Of a stretch of 20,577 nt of DNA, positions 5,166 through 12,128 are shown piece by piece; the stretch's first letter is position 1; every line of letters starts with the position of its first letter. This stretch comes from a virus. Below the pieces are notes generated by a model, which did not search any database, had not been told where the DNA came from, and worked only from the letters and a program-made list of their open reading frames with translations. The DNA lies in the IMG/VR virus record IMGVR_UViG_3300036045_000069, positions 1 to 20,577 of that record; one strand, written 5' to 3'. A program made the translations under genes and the position numbers.

Positions 5166-5465
5166 TCAGCCCGCCTTCATCTGGTCGCGATACCAAAACC
5201 TCATTGGCGCTGGCGTCATGAGCCTGGCGATCTTCACCGTTACCAGATTGCCATCACCCGATCGCACGTCGATATCCCACCATAGCCATCCAGCATCGGA
5301 CACGAATTTCCCGGCCCCGCGCAACACGTCCGGGCTGGCTATGCGCGGCCGCTCCGCAAGGCCCTCATGCATAAGATCCGCCAGCGCGTTCCTCTCTAGC
5401 GTAGCGTCATCGCCCGCTATCCAGCGAGATACGATCCCCTCCCTCACCATATCTTCTACGCTCAT
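5166..5465 (-). CDS. Hypothetical protein (99 aa)
   Basis: The product begins MSVEDMVREGIVSRWIAGDD and ends LMTPAPMRFWYRDQMKAG. A central DAGWLWWDIDVRSGDGNLVTVKIARL stretch looks like a beta-rich core. No known motif, signal peptide or membrane helix was recognised. The ATG at 5465 is selected because it forms an ATGA overlap with the stop of the 50-aa gene upstream; longer forms would run into that gene. It is the last gene of its operon, followed by the palindrome and terminator. Function unknown. Confidence 0.72.
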   Translation of the reverse strand: MSVEDMVREGIVSRWIAGDDATLERNALADLMHEGLAERPRIASPDVLRGAGKFVSDAGWLWWDIDVRSGDGNLVTVKIARLMTPAPMRFWYRDQMKAG

Positions 5466-5614
5466 CGCCCGGCCCCCTCCTGGCGAATGGGAACGGCCTG
5501 CCCCTTCACAAGGCGGTAGCGCTGCCCGGGATGACGGCTGGCGTAGGCGAGCCAACGCAGGTAGTTTGAGACGTCACGCATGATCGCGCGGGCTGAACTA
5601 CGCTTGAGCTTCAT
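5462..5614 (-). CDS. Small basic protein (50 aa)
   Basis: The 50-aa product starts MKLKRSSARAIMRDVSNYLR and is strongly basic (RYRLVKGQAVPIRQEGAGR). AGGAGA lies 6 nt before the ATG at 5614, and the stop overlaps the next start as ATGA. The start also lies 17 nt inside the upstream gene's 3' end. Its size and charge would suit a small nucleic-acid or host-protein binder, but nothing identifies it. Confidence 0.65.
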   Translation of the reverse strand: MKLKRSSARAIMRDVSNYLRWLAYASRHPGQRYRLVKGQAVPIRQEGAGR

Positions 5615-5927
5615 TTGAGTCTCCTTGTGTGTACACCGATTGGTCACAAAACACCGTCGGTTCGGCGGCCGGCTGCTGCAGCACCTCTTGAGTCGTCTGG
5701 ACGATCAGCATCAGGCAGTGACCGGCGTAGGGAACCCACGCCAGGTAGCCGGCCACCACGTCGAACTGTCCCTTGTCAACCGCCAGGTGGAAGTAGCAGA
5801 CGTGGTTCACCCCCGTCAGCGCGGCGAACGTGATCAGGTGGCGCGCAGCCTCGCGCGGCCTGCCGGCCGCCCAGAGCCATTCGATATCGGACGCCACGCG
5901 ATGCGCGGTCTGTTCCAGGATGGTCAT
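5598..5927 (-). CDS. Hypothetical protein (109 aa)
   Basis: The product begins MTILEQTAHRVASDIEWLWA and contains a helical segment (REAARHLITFAALTGVNHVC), a hydrophobic region (FDVVAGYLAWVPYAGHCLMLIV) and an acidic tail. One short membrane-associated helix is possible, but no signal peptide is present. The ATG at 5927 is chosen because the longer frame is Arg/Pro-rich and runs through the 5962-5987 hairpin. The ribosome-binding site is weak (AAGAGAA). First gene of a three-gene overlapping run; function unknown. Confidence 0.7.
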   Translation of the reverse strand: MTILEQTAHRVASDIEWLWAAGRPREAARHLITFAALTGVNHVCYFHLAVDKGQFDVVAGYLAWVPYAGHCLMLIVQTTQEVLQQPAAEPTVFCDQSVYTQGDSNEAQA

Positions 5928-5961
5928 GGCTTGTTCTCTTGCGTGTGCGGAATGGGAAGAA

Positions 5962-5987
5962 GGCCGGGCGCCATGTGGCGCCCGGCC
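5962..5987 (-). terminator. GC-rich hairpin after the frameshifted gene
   Basis: GGCCGGGCGCC (5962-5972), loop ATGT, GGCGCCCGGCC (5977-5987) is a perfect 11-bp stem. On the minus strand it is followed by TTCTTCCC, a poor T-tract. It lies 20 nt after the stop at 6007 and 35 nt before the ATG at 5927, so it could be a leaky terminator or attenuator setting the ratio of the flanking genes. Confidence 0.55.
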
Positions 5988-6006
5988 GGATGGGCGGGTA
6001 GGCGCG

Positions 6007-6847
6007 TCAGGCGGCCTTCTTAAAGGATGCCTGCTTGGCCTCCGCCGCCACCAGCGCCTCACGCGCGGGCTTGTCGAACGTCTTCGCCGGCATGGCGTTC
6101 ACCAGCGCCAAGAAGTGCGTCAGGACCGCGCTGGGGTCTTTACTCTTCACCAAGATCTGAGCCAGCATCTCGGCCACATCCTTCGGGTCCGCGTCCGCGT
6201 AGCCGTTGGGGTTGATGCGAGCGATCCTTCAGCTCACTGCACGTCTTGACCACCGCGTCGCGGCCCTCGCCCACCTTGACCGCTTGCGAAAACGCGGCCT
6301 TGCACTCGCCTTCCAGGCCGGGCAAGAGGACGTAGTCCTCCTCACCAGTGCCCTCGTTGACGGCGCACACCAGCGTGGACCAGCCGTTGACGTAGTGGCC
6401 AAAGGGGTGGTCCGCCGCCGCCTTGACCCCCGCCTCCTCGCCCAGCAGCCGGTAGGCGTGGTAGCACCGGATCAGCCCGTTCACGTCCACCCGGTCGTTG
6501 GCGTGTTTGGCAATCTCGCCCGCGATCGCCATCACGGCCGTCTCACGCGACTTGAGGCCAGCCGCCAGGCGGAGGCGGATGTACTGGTGGTAGTGCTTCC
6601 CAGCCATCAGTTTGCCCAGTCGGGACGCCTTCTCGCCCTTGGCAAACTCCCGCGTTCCGGCCTTCAGTTCCCCCACCGCCCGTTCGTTCAGCTCCGCCGC
6701 CTTGTCCGCCTCATCATGGGCGGACGCGGTTGCCTCACTGGCTGCCTCCGTCTCGGGGGTTCTGTCTTCCTGCTGCTCTTCCGCCGGTGGCAGCACGTCC
6801 AGGATCTCGACATGTCCTTTGGACACAACCTTCGTAGCCTGTACCAT
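6007..6847 (-). pseudogene. Hypothetical 279-aa phage protein interrupted by a one-base frameshift near 6226
   Basis: From the ATG at 6847 (MVQATKVVSKGHVEILDVL) one frame reads well to about 6227: an acidic linker (PAEEQQEDRTPETEAASEAT), a helical region and a core with HYHQYIRLRLAAGL and HPFGHYVNGWSTLVCAV. After CTG-AAG the frame turns Arg/Gly-rich and stops at 6140. Skipping one G at about 6226 continues into convincing coding sequence (IARINPNGYADADPKDVAEM through FKKAA) ending at 6007. The total of 841 nt equals 280 codons plus one base. The second frame has a TGA at 6231-6229 and no start codon, so it is not a separate gene. The break may be a sequencing or assembly error, a real mutation, or less likely programmed +1 frameshifting. 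Function not recognised. Confidence 0.78.
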
Positions 6848-6917
6848 GTCTCGACTTCCATCTAGTCGGGGCCGGGCGGGGGCGTGTTCGTAGCACGCGC
6901 CCCGCCGCTCTGTTGAA

Positions 6918-6936
6918 GCCTGGCGAAGTGCCAGGC
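6918..6936. other. 7-bp stem hairpin in the leader of the frameshifted gene
   Basis: GCCTGGC (6918-6924), loop GAAGT, GCCAGGC (6930-6936). It lies in the gene-free stretch 6848-6993 between the 47-aa gene and the next ATG. No T-tract follows on the minus strand. It may be a processing or attenuation element; nothing else was seen in that stretch. Confidence 0.4.
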
Positions 6937-6993
6937 AGCCGCTCGCGTCCCGTCGAAGGGAGGGGCCATGTCGCAGCCCCGCGAGCGTCATGG

Positions 6994-7137
6994 TCAGGGG
7001 GCCACACGGCGCGCCCACCGCACTCGGTCACCAATTGCCGCCTGTGCCAGCCCTGCCAGGCGGGTCAACAGCAGCACCTCGCGCTCATACGCCGTGAGGC
7101 TGTCCATCCGCCCCTGCACATTCGTAGTCGCTTGCAT
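6994..7137 (-). CDS. Small helical protein (47 aa)
   Basis: The 47-aa product starts MQATTNVQGRMDSLTAYERE and continues VLLLTRLAGLAQAAIGDRVR, a likely amphipathic helix. The ATG at 7137 follows GGGGAA at suitable spacing and lies about 53 nt downstream of the predicted transcript start near 7190. Third codon positions are mostly G or C, as in the neighbouring genes. The competing frame over 7085-7276 runs through the promoter and palindrome and is not credible. First gene after the promoter at 7197-7225; function unknown. Confidence 0.55.
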   Translation of the reverse strand: MQATTNVQGRMDSLTAYEREVLLLTRLAGLAQAAIGDRVRWARRVAP

Positions 7138-7174
7138 CGATACATTCCCCTCTCTTTGGGATAGTCTCCTTCGC

Positions 7175-7189
7175 GGCGGATCGTCCGCC
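7175..7189. promoter_or_regulatory. Hairpin at the predicted transcript start
   Basis: GGCGGA (7175-7180), loop TCG, TCCGCC (7184-7189). It begins where the leftward transcript from the 7197-7225 promoter should start, repeating the arrangement at the AAA+ gene promoter (700-726). It could be a 5' stabilising stem or an operator at +1. Confidence 0.45.
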
Positions 7190-7196
7190 CGAATTG

Positions 7197-7225
7197 AATC
7201 TATGTTGCATCTGAGTGAATGTCAA
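7197..7225 (-). promoter_or_regulatory. Sigma70-like promoter for the 7137-5166 gene group
   Basis: TTGACA (7225-7220), a 17-bp spacer, and TAGATT (7202-7197) on the minus strand. The perfect -35 with ideal spacing sits in locally AT-richer DNA. The 18-bp palindrome is centred about 19 bp upstream of the -35 box, an activator-like position. Confidence 0.72.
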
Positions 7226-7234
7226 ATGGATTTC

Positions 7235-7252
7235 AAAATCACATGTGATTTT
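7235..7252. promoter_or_regulatory. 18-bp perfect palindrome, copy 2 (AAAATCACATGTGATTTT)
   Basis: Identical to the site at 5144-5161. Its centre (about 7243.5) is some 53 bp upstream of the predicted leftward start near 7190, a spacing used by dimeric activators. The core TCACATGTGA is the reverse layout of the CRP consensus (TGTGA-N6-TCACA), so CRP itself is not implied. The binding protein is unknown. Confidence 0.75.
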
Positions 7253-7665
7253 TGAATCGAGTGTAGATATGTACACCCATACCCACGCTCCGTTAATGCT
7301 GGTACTAGATCTTGTGTGTTTAGTCTTGGCTAATGGGTGGGGTTAGGTGGGGAAAAAACGGTATAAAAATGTATAACCTTTCCGGATTCCGAAAAGTGGT
7401 TCTATTTTGGGAATGCTTAAGTCTTGACGCGGCAATGAGTTACATCGTAAGGCCGGCCCGGCCCGGCCCCCGGATTCGCTATCACAGTGAGTCACTGATT
7501 GGGCGTGGGATTTTTAGCGAACCTGAACTTTGCCCCTTGCGCATCCAGGAGATATGAATAGTGGACATAAGAGGTCTCAAAAGTGACCACCCCCACGAGT
7601 TGTGCAGAATTGTGGGGTGGATCTCTTGGTGTGCTATGTTTGCCAAGAAAGGGGGGAAATGTGTG
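7253..7665. other. Gene-poor, AT-richer gap
   Basis: About 400 bp with visibly lower GC than the rest and no convincing gene. It contains GGGGAAAAAACGGTATAAAA near 7350, a G/C-only block of GGCCGGCCCGG type near 7451-7472, and CAGTGA-G-TCACTG (7485-7497), a short inverted repeat. A 74-codon frame at 7333-7557 shows no coding character. Possibly regulatory or replication-related; nothing proves either. Confidence 0.5.
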
Positions 7666-7824
7666 ATGGGGATAAGAGATGCTGGGAAGTGCTGGTGGAT
7701 GTGGTGCGCGATGGCGGCGCTAGGCATCCTGATGGCCGTGTCGTGGTGGGTGAGCTGGCGGGTGACGTTGGGGCCGGCCGGAGGGCTGTATCGAGGCCCG
7801 TTGTCGGCCGGCCCTAAGAAGTGA
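7666..7824 (+). CDS. Small membrane protein (52 aa)
   Basis: The product begins MGIRDAGKCWWMWCAMAALG and has one hydrophobic segment of about 20 residues (WCAMAALGILMAVSWWVSW) followed by a short tail ending SAGPKK. Third positions are strongly G/C in this frame and less so in an overlapping alternative (7660-7817), which supports this reading. The tract AAAGGGGGG lies 9 nt before the ATG at 7666. Its stop is one base from the stop of the convergent gene at 7826, leaving no room for a terminator. A small holin-like or membrane-anchored role is possible but unproven. Confidence 0.5.
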   Translation: MGIRDAGKCWWMWCAMAALGILMAVSWWVSWRVTLGPAGGLYRGPLSAGPKK

Positions 7825-7825
7825 G

Positions 7826-8485
7826 TCAAGGGGCGGGGGCGAGCCTCATGAGGAGTGTGTTCCAGATGACAGTCCCGGTCCAATTGCCTTCGGTCTCGAT
7901 CCAGTCGACGTCGCCGGAGAACTTGAGAGGCGTGCGGCCTTCCTTGTTGACGGAGACGACGAACTTGGCGGGCTGGGTGTTGATTGTGGTGGCCCAGTCA
8001 CAGACGCCGTCGGGGCCGGTCTCCAGGAGGCGGTTCTCGACGGGTGGGCCGTCGTTGTGCAGCTGGAGGTGGATGACGGCCCCTTGGATGGGCTGTTGGG
8101 CTTCTTGCTTTTGGACGTACAGGTAGAGGTGGTAGGTGGACCCGGTGGGCGGGTCGGCGGGCTTGCGCTGGAGCTTGCCGACCTCTTCAGGCGTGGGGGT
8201 GAGGTGTACGGTGTAGCGGCAGACGGCCCCGACCCACTCCGCGCCCTCCTGGTCCCACTCGACGACCCCCTTGAAGGTACAAGGCTCGTACCCGGCCTTG
8301 CAGACGGTGATCGTGTAGTCGCGTGGCCTGGTGTTGATGGTGGAGTAGTGATGTAGGCAGCCGCCCTCCCCTGTCTGGAAGAGGCGGTCCTCCACCGCTT
8401 CTAGCTTGAGGTGGACGACTGCTCCTACCAGGGGCTGCCCCTGGTAGTCTGCGACCCTCATGTTCAGGTGGTAGGTGTTCGCCAT
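7826..8485 (-). CDS. Tandem two-domain beta-sandwich protein (carboxypeptidase-regulatory/Ig-like)
   Basis: The 219-aa product is an internal duplication. Unit 1 (about 4-97) and unit 2 (about 117-215) both open with TYHL, continue with GAVVHLKL or GAVIHLQL, then EDRLFQTG or ENRLLETG, then STINTRP or TTINTQP, and end with a W-rich strand (VEWDQEGAEWVGAV; VDWIETEGNWTGTV). The layout, with a plug-like GxP turn and TINT strand, resembles CarboxypepD_reg/Ig-like folds used by phage structural proteins for surface binding. The linker is Pro-rich (RKPADPPTGS). There is no signal peptide. A GAGG lies upstream of the ATG at 8485. It is transcribed against the late genes. A virion or adhesion role is inferred; the repeat is directly visible. 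Confidence 0.85.
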   Translation of the reverse strand: MANTYHLNMRVADYQGQPLVGAVVHLKLEAVEDRLFQTGEGGCLHHYSTINTRPRDYTITVCKAGYEPCTFKGVVEWDQEGAEWVGAVCRYTVHLTPTPEEVGKLQRKPADPPTGSTYHLYLYVQKQEAQQPIQGAVIHLQLHNDGPPVENRLLETGPDGVCDWATTINTQPAKFVVSVNKEGRTPLKFSGDVDWIETEGNWTGTVIWNTLLMRLAPAP

Positions 8486-9211
8486 CAGTGTGCCTCACTC
8501 AGGTGGCGCCAGGTTGCGCCAGGATCGCGCCTGACGCGCACCAGCAGGGGTGGTGCAAACAGCTGTACGCTGGGAGGCGGCCCCTGTAGCACCCGGTGTG
8601 CCCCATAGGGCCGCATGTGGGCTTGCCGCACTGAGCTGGTATGAGCCGACGAACGCAGCATGCGGTATGGAGAAGGGGAGGTGCGCACACACCCCGCCGA
8701 AGCGGGGCTATGTACACACCTCCCCTGTAGCGCCTGCGTATACGGAGCCAGGGTATGGTAGCTTGCGCGGCGGTGGTTTTGGTGTCGCAGTTCTGCCGCT
8801 TGCGCCCGACACTGCGTCAGGGGGGTGGTCCATCTGGCTTTCCCAGTAGGTCTACCACCGGTCCGGGGCCGTTCGTGGCACCTTACCCCGCACCCTGATC
8901 CAGACGCACTTCCTGACCGTAACATGAGGCCCCGTCTGGCGCCGGGCCTGTCCCCACTTGGGCTGTCAACGAGGGCGCAGTAACCAACTAGCGCCGCACC
9001 GCCCACCTATGCTAGGGGCCGCACTTGCCCAACCTGGGGCTATGTGCTTGGGCCGGTGTGCGCGTCGCTCCTCGCGAGAGCGCCCTTTCACCAGCTTGCA
9101 AGGTAATTGAAACAAGATTTTCACTGGAAGTCAAGTGGGATGGCTTGCAAACTGGAGAAAAATGTGATGAGATGGTCTTGCAGGACGTAAACAGGGTCAA
9201 GGGAAGACCGA
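8486..9211. other. Long gene-free interval before the late gene block
   Basis: About 725 bp without a convincing protein gene. Frames present are Arg/Pro/Ser-rich shadows lacking good ribosome-binding sites. It holds a large hairpin (8675-8725), the 10-mer CCCCTGTAGC twice (8581 and 8722) and GGGGCTATGT twice (near 8704 and 9036). It ends in an AT-richer tail (about 9096-9200) with three CTTGCA motifs just before the scaffold gene. No tRNA pattern was found. Position suggests late promoter, origin, packaging site or untranslated RNA (inference). Confidence 0.6.
8675..8725. other. Two-part strong hairpin (structured RNA or DNA site candidate)
   Basis: Outer stem GGGGAGGTG (8675-8683) pairs with CACCTCCCC (8717-8725). 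Inside, CCCCGC (8692-8697), loop CGAA, GCGGGG (8702-8707) form a second stem, with an internal loop between that allows a few more pairs. There is no T-tract on either side. Both stems are perfect, which suggests selection. Strand unknown. Confidence 0.65.
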
Positions 9212-10279
9212 GTGGAAACCACGACGACGAGCGCGCCGGCCGTGCAAGACCAGGCGCCAGTGACGGCGCCGGCGGCGCCAGCTGCGAGCCAGGCGGCGCC
9301 GGTGACGGCGCCGGCTCAGGCGCCGTCTCAGGCCGCGCAAGACTACCAGTCGGTGCGTGACGCGTTGGCGAACTACGGCTACGACGTTCGTGGGCAGTTC
9401 CAGGACGACCACGCGGCGTTGCAGCACCTGGCGAGTTTGGCGCGGCAGGCGCAGGAGCAGCAAAGTTTGCTGCCGTACGCGCAGCAGTACATGCAGCACG
9501 CGGCGCAGTTCCAGCAGTATTTGGCGGAGCGGCAGCGTGCGGCGCAGGCGGCGCAGGCGGCGCAGCAGAGCTGGTGGACGGCGCCGGAGTACGACCCGTC
9601 CTGGCAGCAGAAGCTGATGCGAGACCCCCAGACGGGGGAGATCCGGGCGTTGCCTGGGCACGACCCGTCGATCGTGCAGAAGTACCTGGCGTGGGTGGAC
9701 CACCAGCGCGGGTTCTTGGACCGGTTCGCGCGAGACCCGATCGGGTCGATCCGTCCGGGGATCGAGCAGGTCGTGCAGGCGATCGTGCAGCAGCAGGTGC
9801 AGCAGTCGCTGGGCCAGTACCAGGAGCAGTCGCTGGCGAGCCAGTTCCTGGCGCAGAACGCGGACTGGCTGTACGAGAGGGGCGCGAACGGGGCGCCAGT
9901 GCGAGACGCGCGAACGGGGCGGCCGGCACTCTCCTCGCTGGGCCAGCAGTTCGCGCGGTACGTCTACGAGGCGGAGCAGATGGGCCTCATGGACACGGCG
10001 TCGCAGCAGCGTTACGCGCTGGGCTTGCTCCAGCGCGACTACCTTCTGGCGACGGCGCAGCAGGGGGCGCCGGCGCAGCAGCCGCCTGGGCAAAACGCGG
10101 CGGCGCAGCAGTTCCTCCAGCAGGCGGCGGCGGGTGCGCACCAGGCGCCGGTGGCGCCGGCGGGTCCGGCCAACGGGGGCTACAAGCCTCCGAGCGGGGC
10201 CAGCCCGAGAGGTCTGATGGAGGAGATGATGAGGCAGTTCCAGGCGGCGGGCATCCAGCCCGGCCAGCAGCTCGTGTGA
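9212..10279 (+). CDS. Putative capsid scaffolding protein
   Basis: The 355-aa product starts at a GTG (METTTTSAPAVQDQAPVTAP) behind AAGGGAAG. The first 42 residues are a low-complexity Ala/Pro/Gln region. Residues about 45-125 are Gln-rich and helical (LASLARQAQEQQSLLPYAQQ). The centre carries more ordered sequence (HDPSIVQKYLAWVDHQRGFL). The tail is again Ala/Gln/Gly-rich and ends with a helix (RGLMEEMMRQFQAAGIQPGQ). An acidic/Gln-rich helical protein placed directly before the major capsid gene is typical of scaffolds, although this family is not named by me. No protease domain is seen. First gene of the late block; its GTG start and the Ala/Gln bias are notable. Confidence 0.72.
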   Translation: METTTTSAPAVQDQAPVTAPAAPAASQAAPVTAPAQAPSQAAQDYQSVRDALANYGYDVRGQFQDDHAALQHLASLARQAQEQQSLLPYAQQYMQHAAQFQQYLAERQRAAQAAQAAQQSWWTAPEYDPSWQQKLMRDPQTGEIRALPGHDPSIVQKYLAWVDHQRGFLDRFARDPIGSIRPGIEQVVQAIVQQQVQQSLGQYQEQSLASQFLAQNADWLYERGANGAPVRDARTGRPALSSLGQQFARYVYEAEQMGLMDTASQQRYALGLLQRDYLLATAQQGAPAQQPPGQNAAAQQFLQQAAAGAHQAPVAPAGPANGGYKPPSGASPRGLMEEMMRQFQAAGIQPGQQLV

Positions 10280-10311
10280 CGATCTGAGTCCCAAGGAGGG
10301 GAGGGGCGCTC

Positions 10312-11403
10312 ATGGCGGAATGGAGCCGGATCGTTAACACGACGATCCACAAGTACATCCGTGAGGTGGAGGTCGGCGTCCTGCGCAACCGCAAGCTGCT
10401 TGCGATGCTGCGCGAGAAGGGGCGGATTACCTTCAACCATGCCGGCGACCTGATGGACTGGAAGGTCCGGTTCAAGCGGGCGCCGATGGTGGGTTTCGCG
10501 GACCTGGACACGCTGACGTTCACGAGGCGTGACCGGTGGAAGACGGCGCAGCTGGACTGGCGCGGGTACGCGGCGACGGACGCGATGACCAAGCGCGAGA
10601 AGCTGATCAACAAGAACACCGAAGCGATCGTGAAGGTGTACAGCGAGATCGCCACGAACCTGATGGAGGACATGGAGGACCAGTTCGGCGACGAGCTGTA
10701 CATCGACGGCAACGCGACGGGCAACAGCAAGCGGATTCACGGCCTGGAGAGCTTCCTGGGCGACACGGGGTCGGAGGCGGCGGCCGGCTTCGTGTACCCG
10801 CCCAGCGACACCTACGCGGGCCTGGTGACCACCTTGGGCAACTACGGCGGCAGCTGGAGCACGGTCTCCACCAACGTCAACTGGCCGAGCGGCACGGGCG
10901 ACGCGCACTACGATTTCTGGTCGCCCTTGATCGTGCGGTACACCTCGAACAGCTGGCAGGCGACCACGAAGACATGGCCGAACACGTGCCGGGAGGCGCT
11001 GCGTTACGCCCTGATCAAGGGGCGGCGTAACAAGAGCAAGCGGACGCAGATCGACATGGTCCTGCAGGAGGGCGAGCTGTTCCGCCAGTTCGAGGAGAAG
11101 ATCGAGACGAACGAGCGGCTGCTGGTGAACCGCAACGAGGACGTGGGCCTTTGGAAGCTGGGCTTCCGTGACGTGATCTGGTTCGAGGGTGCCGAGCACA
11201 CGTTCGAGTACGGGATCCCGACGGGCGTCGTGTACGGCCTTTGCACGGACGCGTTGGAGCTGTGCAGTTTGCAGGGCCAGCTGTTCGTGCCGGAGGGGCC
11301 GGACTACGACCCGGCGACGCAGACGTGGCGTTTCAGCTTGGACTTCTTCGGCAACCTGAAGGTGGCCAGCCCGCGCCACTTCTTCAAGATGCGCGGCACC
11401 TGA
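10312..11403 (+). CDS. Major capsid protein (HK97-fold expected)
   Basis: The 363-aa product follows AAGGAGGGG at good spacing. Features typical of phage capsid proteins: an N-terminal helix (TTIHKYIREVEVGVLRNRKL), a DMEDQFGDELYIDGNATGNS segment leading to RIHGLESFLGDTG, later YALIKGRRNKSKRTQIDMVL, and a C-terminal strand (TWRFSLDFFGNLKVASPRHF). There is no fused protease or delta domain, in line with a separate scaffold upstream. The very regular G/C-ending codons point to high expression. The major capsid call is strong from motif pattern and position; the exact subfamily is not determined. Confidence 0.85.
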   Translation: MAEWSRIVNTTIHKYIREVEVGVLRNRKLLAMLREKGRITFNHAGDLMDWKVRFKRAPMVGFADLDTLTFTRRDRWKTAQLDWRGYAATDAMTKREKLINKNTEAIVKVYSEIATNLMEDMEDQFGDELYIDGNATGNSKRIHGLESFLGDTGSEAAAGFVYPPSDTYAGLVTTLGNYGGSWSTVSTNVNWPSGTGDAHYDFWSPLIVRYTSNSWQATTKTWPNTCREALRYALIKGRRNKSKRTQIDMVLQEGELFRQFEEKIETNERLLVNRNEDVGLWKLGFRDVIWFEGAEHTFEYGIPTGVVYGLCTDALELCSLQGQLFVPEGPDYDPATQTWRFSLDFFGNLKVASPRHFFKMRGT

Positions 11404-11424
11404 GATCAAGTGGGAGGATTTCTC

Positions 11425-12042
11425 ATGTCTCGTGACAACGCGCTCCCCTTCGACCGGGGGGTACCGCAAACGGAGGCCGGGGCCTTCGATCACTTGCTCG
11501 GCCGCGAGTACGTGATCGAGGACGTGGACTGGAACGCGGCTGGCGGCACGAAGCCGAGCCGCTCGGGCAAGTTCGTGCGGGTGAGGCTGGTGAAGAACGG
11601 CTCGGCGGTGGCGCTGCTGCCGTCGCGGCTGGTGAGGTTTAGCGTGACGGCTGGCGAGAACGGCCACGTCGTGACTGGCTACGGGAGCGTGACGCACGAG
11701 CGGGCCTACCCGGTGGACGAGTTCATTCCGGCGGCCGGCGCGCCGGCAGGCAGCTACTTCTACATCGTCGTGTCCGGGCCGGCGATGGTGACGACGGCCC
11801 TGGCGGGCGCCGACTTCAACGGCGACATCGCGGTGGGGGACGCGCTGAACGCGGGGACGGCGGCGGCGAGCACGGGGACGACGGCGGGCCGGGTGCAGAA
11901 GCAGAACATCACCGCCAGCTCGCAGACGACGGACTACTCGGCGATCATCAACGCCGCGCAGAACCTCGTAGGCCGCGCGCTGTCGGCGGCGACGACGGGG
12001 CAGACGAGCACGAACATCCTGTGCGAGGTCGGCAAGTTTTGA
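11425..12042 (+). CDS. Putative capsid decoration or head protein
   Basis: The 205-aa product starts MSRDNALPFDRGVPQTEAGA at the ATG at 11425, preceded by GGGAGGATTTCTC; an in-frame GTG at 11410 lies within that ribosome-binding region. The sequence is beta-rich and Gly/Ala/Thr-rich (VRLVKNGSAVALLPSRLVRF; ADFNGDIAVGDALNAGTAAA) and ends in a Thr/Ser/Gln-rich stretch. DUF2190- or gpD-like decoration proteins commonly follow the capsid gene and look like this. It is followed by a terminator-like hairpin, consistent with a high-copy virion protein. Confidence 0.6.
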   Translation: MSRDNALPFDRGVPQTEAGAFDHLLGREYVIEDVDWNAAGGTKPSRSGKFVRVRLVKNGSAVALLPSRLVRFSVTAGENGHVVTGYGSVTHERAYPVDEFIPAAGAPAGSYFYIVVSGPAMVTTALAGADFNGDIAVGDALNAGTAAASTGTTAGRVQKQNITASSQTTDYSAIINAAQNLVGRALSAATTGQTSTNILCEVGKF

Positions 12043-12050
12043 CGGGCCAA

Positions 12051-12113
12051 GGCGCGGGGGGGGGGCGATCGATGGCCGGCTCAGTGTGACCCCGCCCGCG
12101 CCCCTTTCCTTTC
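12051..12113 (+). terminator. Hairpin with T/C tract after the capsid and decoration genes
   Basis: GGCGCGGG-G-GGGG (12051-12063) pairs with CCCC-G-CCCGCGCC (12090-12102) with one mismatch, around a 26-nt loop. It is followed by TTTCCTTTCC (about 12105-12114). It is probably leaky, since the same-direction gene at 12129 follows at once, and would lower expression of downstream genes relative to capsid. Confidence 0.55.
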
Positions 12114-12128
12114 CTGGGGGCGACGCAC

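Noticed and set aside
7085-7276. Minus-strand frame of 63 codons over the promoter and palindrome
   Set aside because: Would translate the promoter and the 18-bp palindrome; the 6994-7137 frame has a better start and codon use.
7333-7557. Plus-strand frame of 74 codons in the AT-richer gap
   Set aside because: Mixed composition, crosses the GGCCGG block, no ribosome-binding site; not supported as a gene.
7602-7817. Alternative frame overlapping the small membrane protein
   Set aside because: Third codon positions are less GC-rich than in the 7666-7824 frame, and the product is hydrophilic without a pattern.
8485-9006. Minus-strand frame of 173 codons in the gap before the scaffold gene
   Set aside because: Ser/Arg/Pro/Gly-rich, runs through the strong hairpin, and has no ribosome-binding site or recognisable domain.
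8730-9010. tRNA genes in the gene-free interval
   Set aside because: No T-loop/acceptor pairing pattern was found on either strand.
9096-9185. Three CTTGCA motifs before the scaffold gene
   Set aside because: Irregular spacing and a short motif; could be chance. No good -10/-35 pair was found with them, so no promoter is called.
9574-10287. Plus-strand frame overlapping the scaffold-like gene
   Set aside because: Gly/Ala/Arg/Pro-rich off-frame reading of the scaffold gene; no ribosome-binding site.
10180-11697. Long minus-strand frame of 505 codons opposite the capsid gene
   Set aside because: Antisense shadow with Arg/His/Val bias; the capsid reading on the plus strand has motifs and a strong ribosome-binding site.
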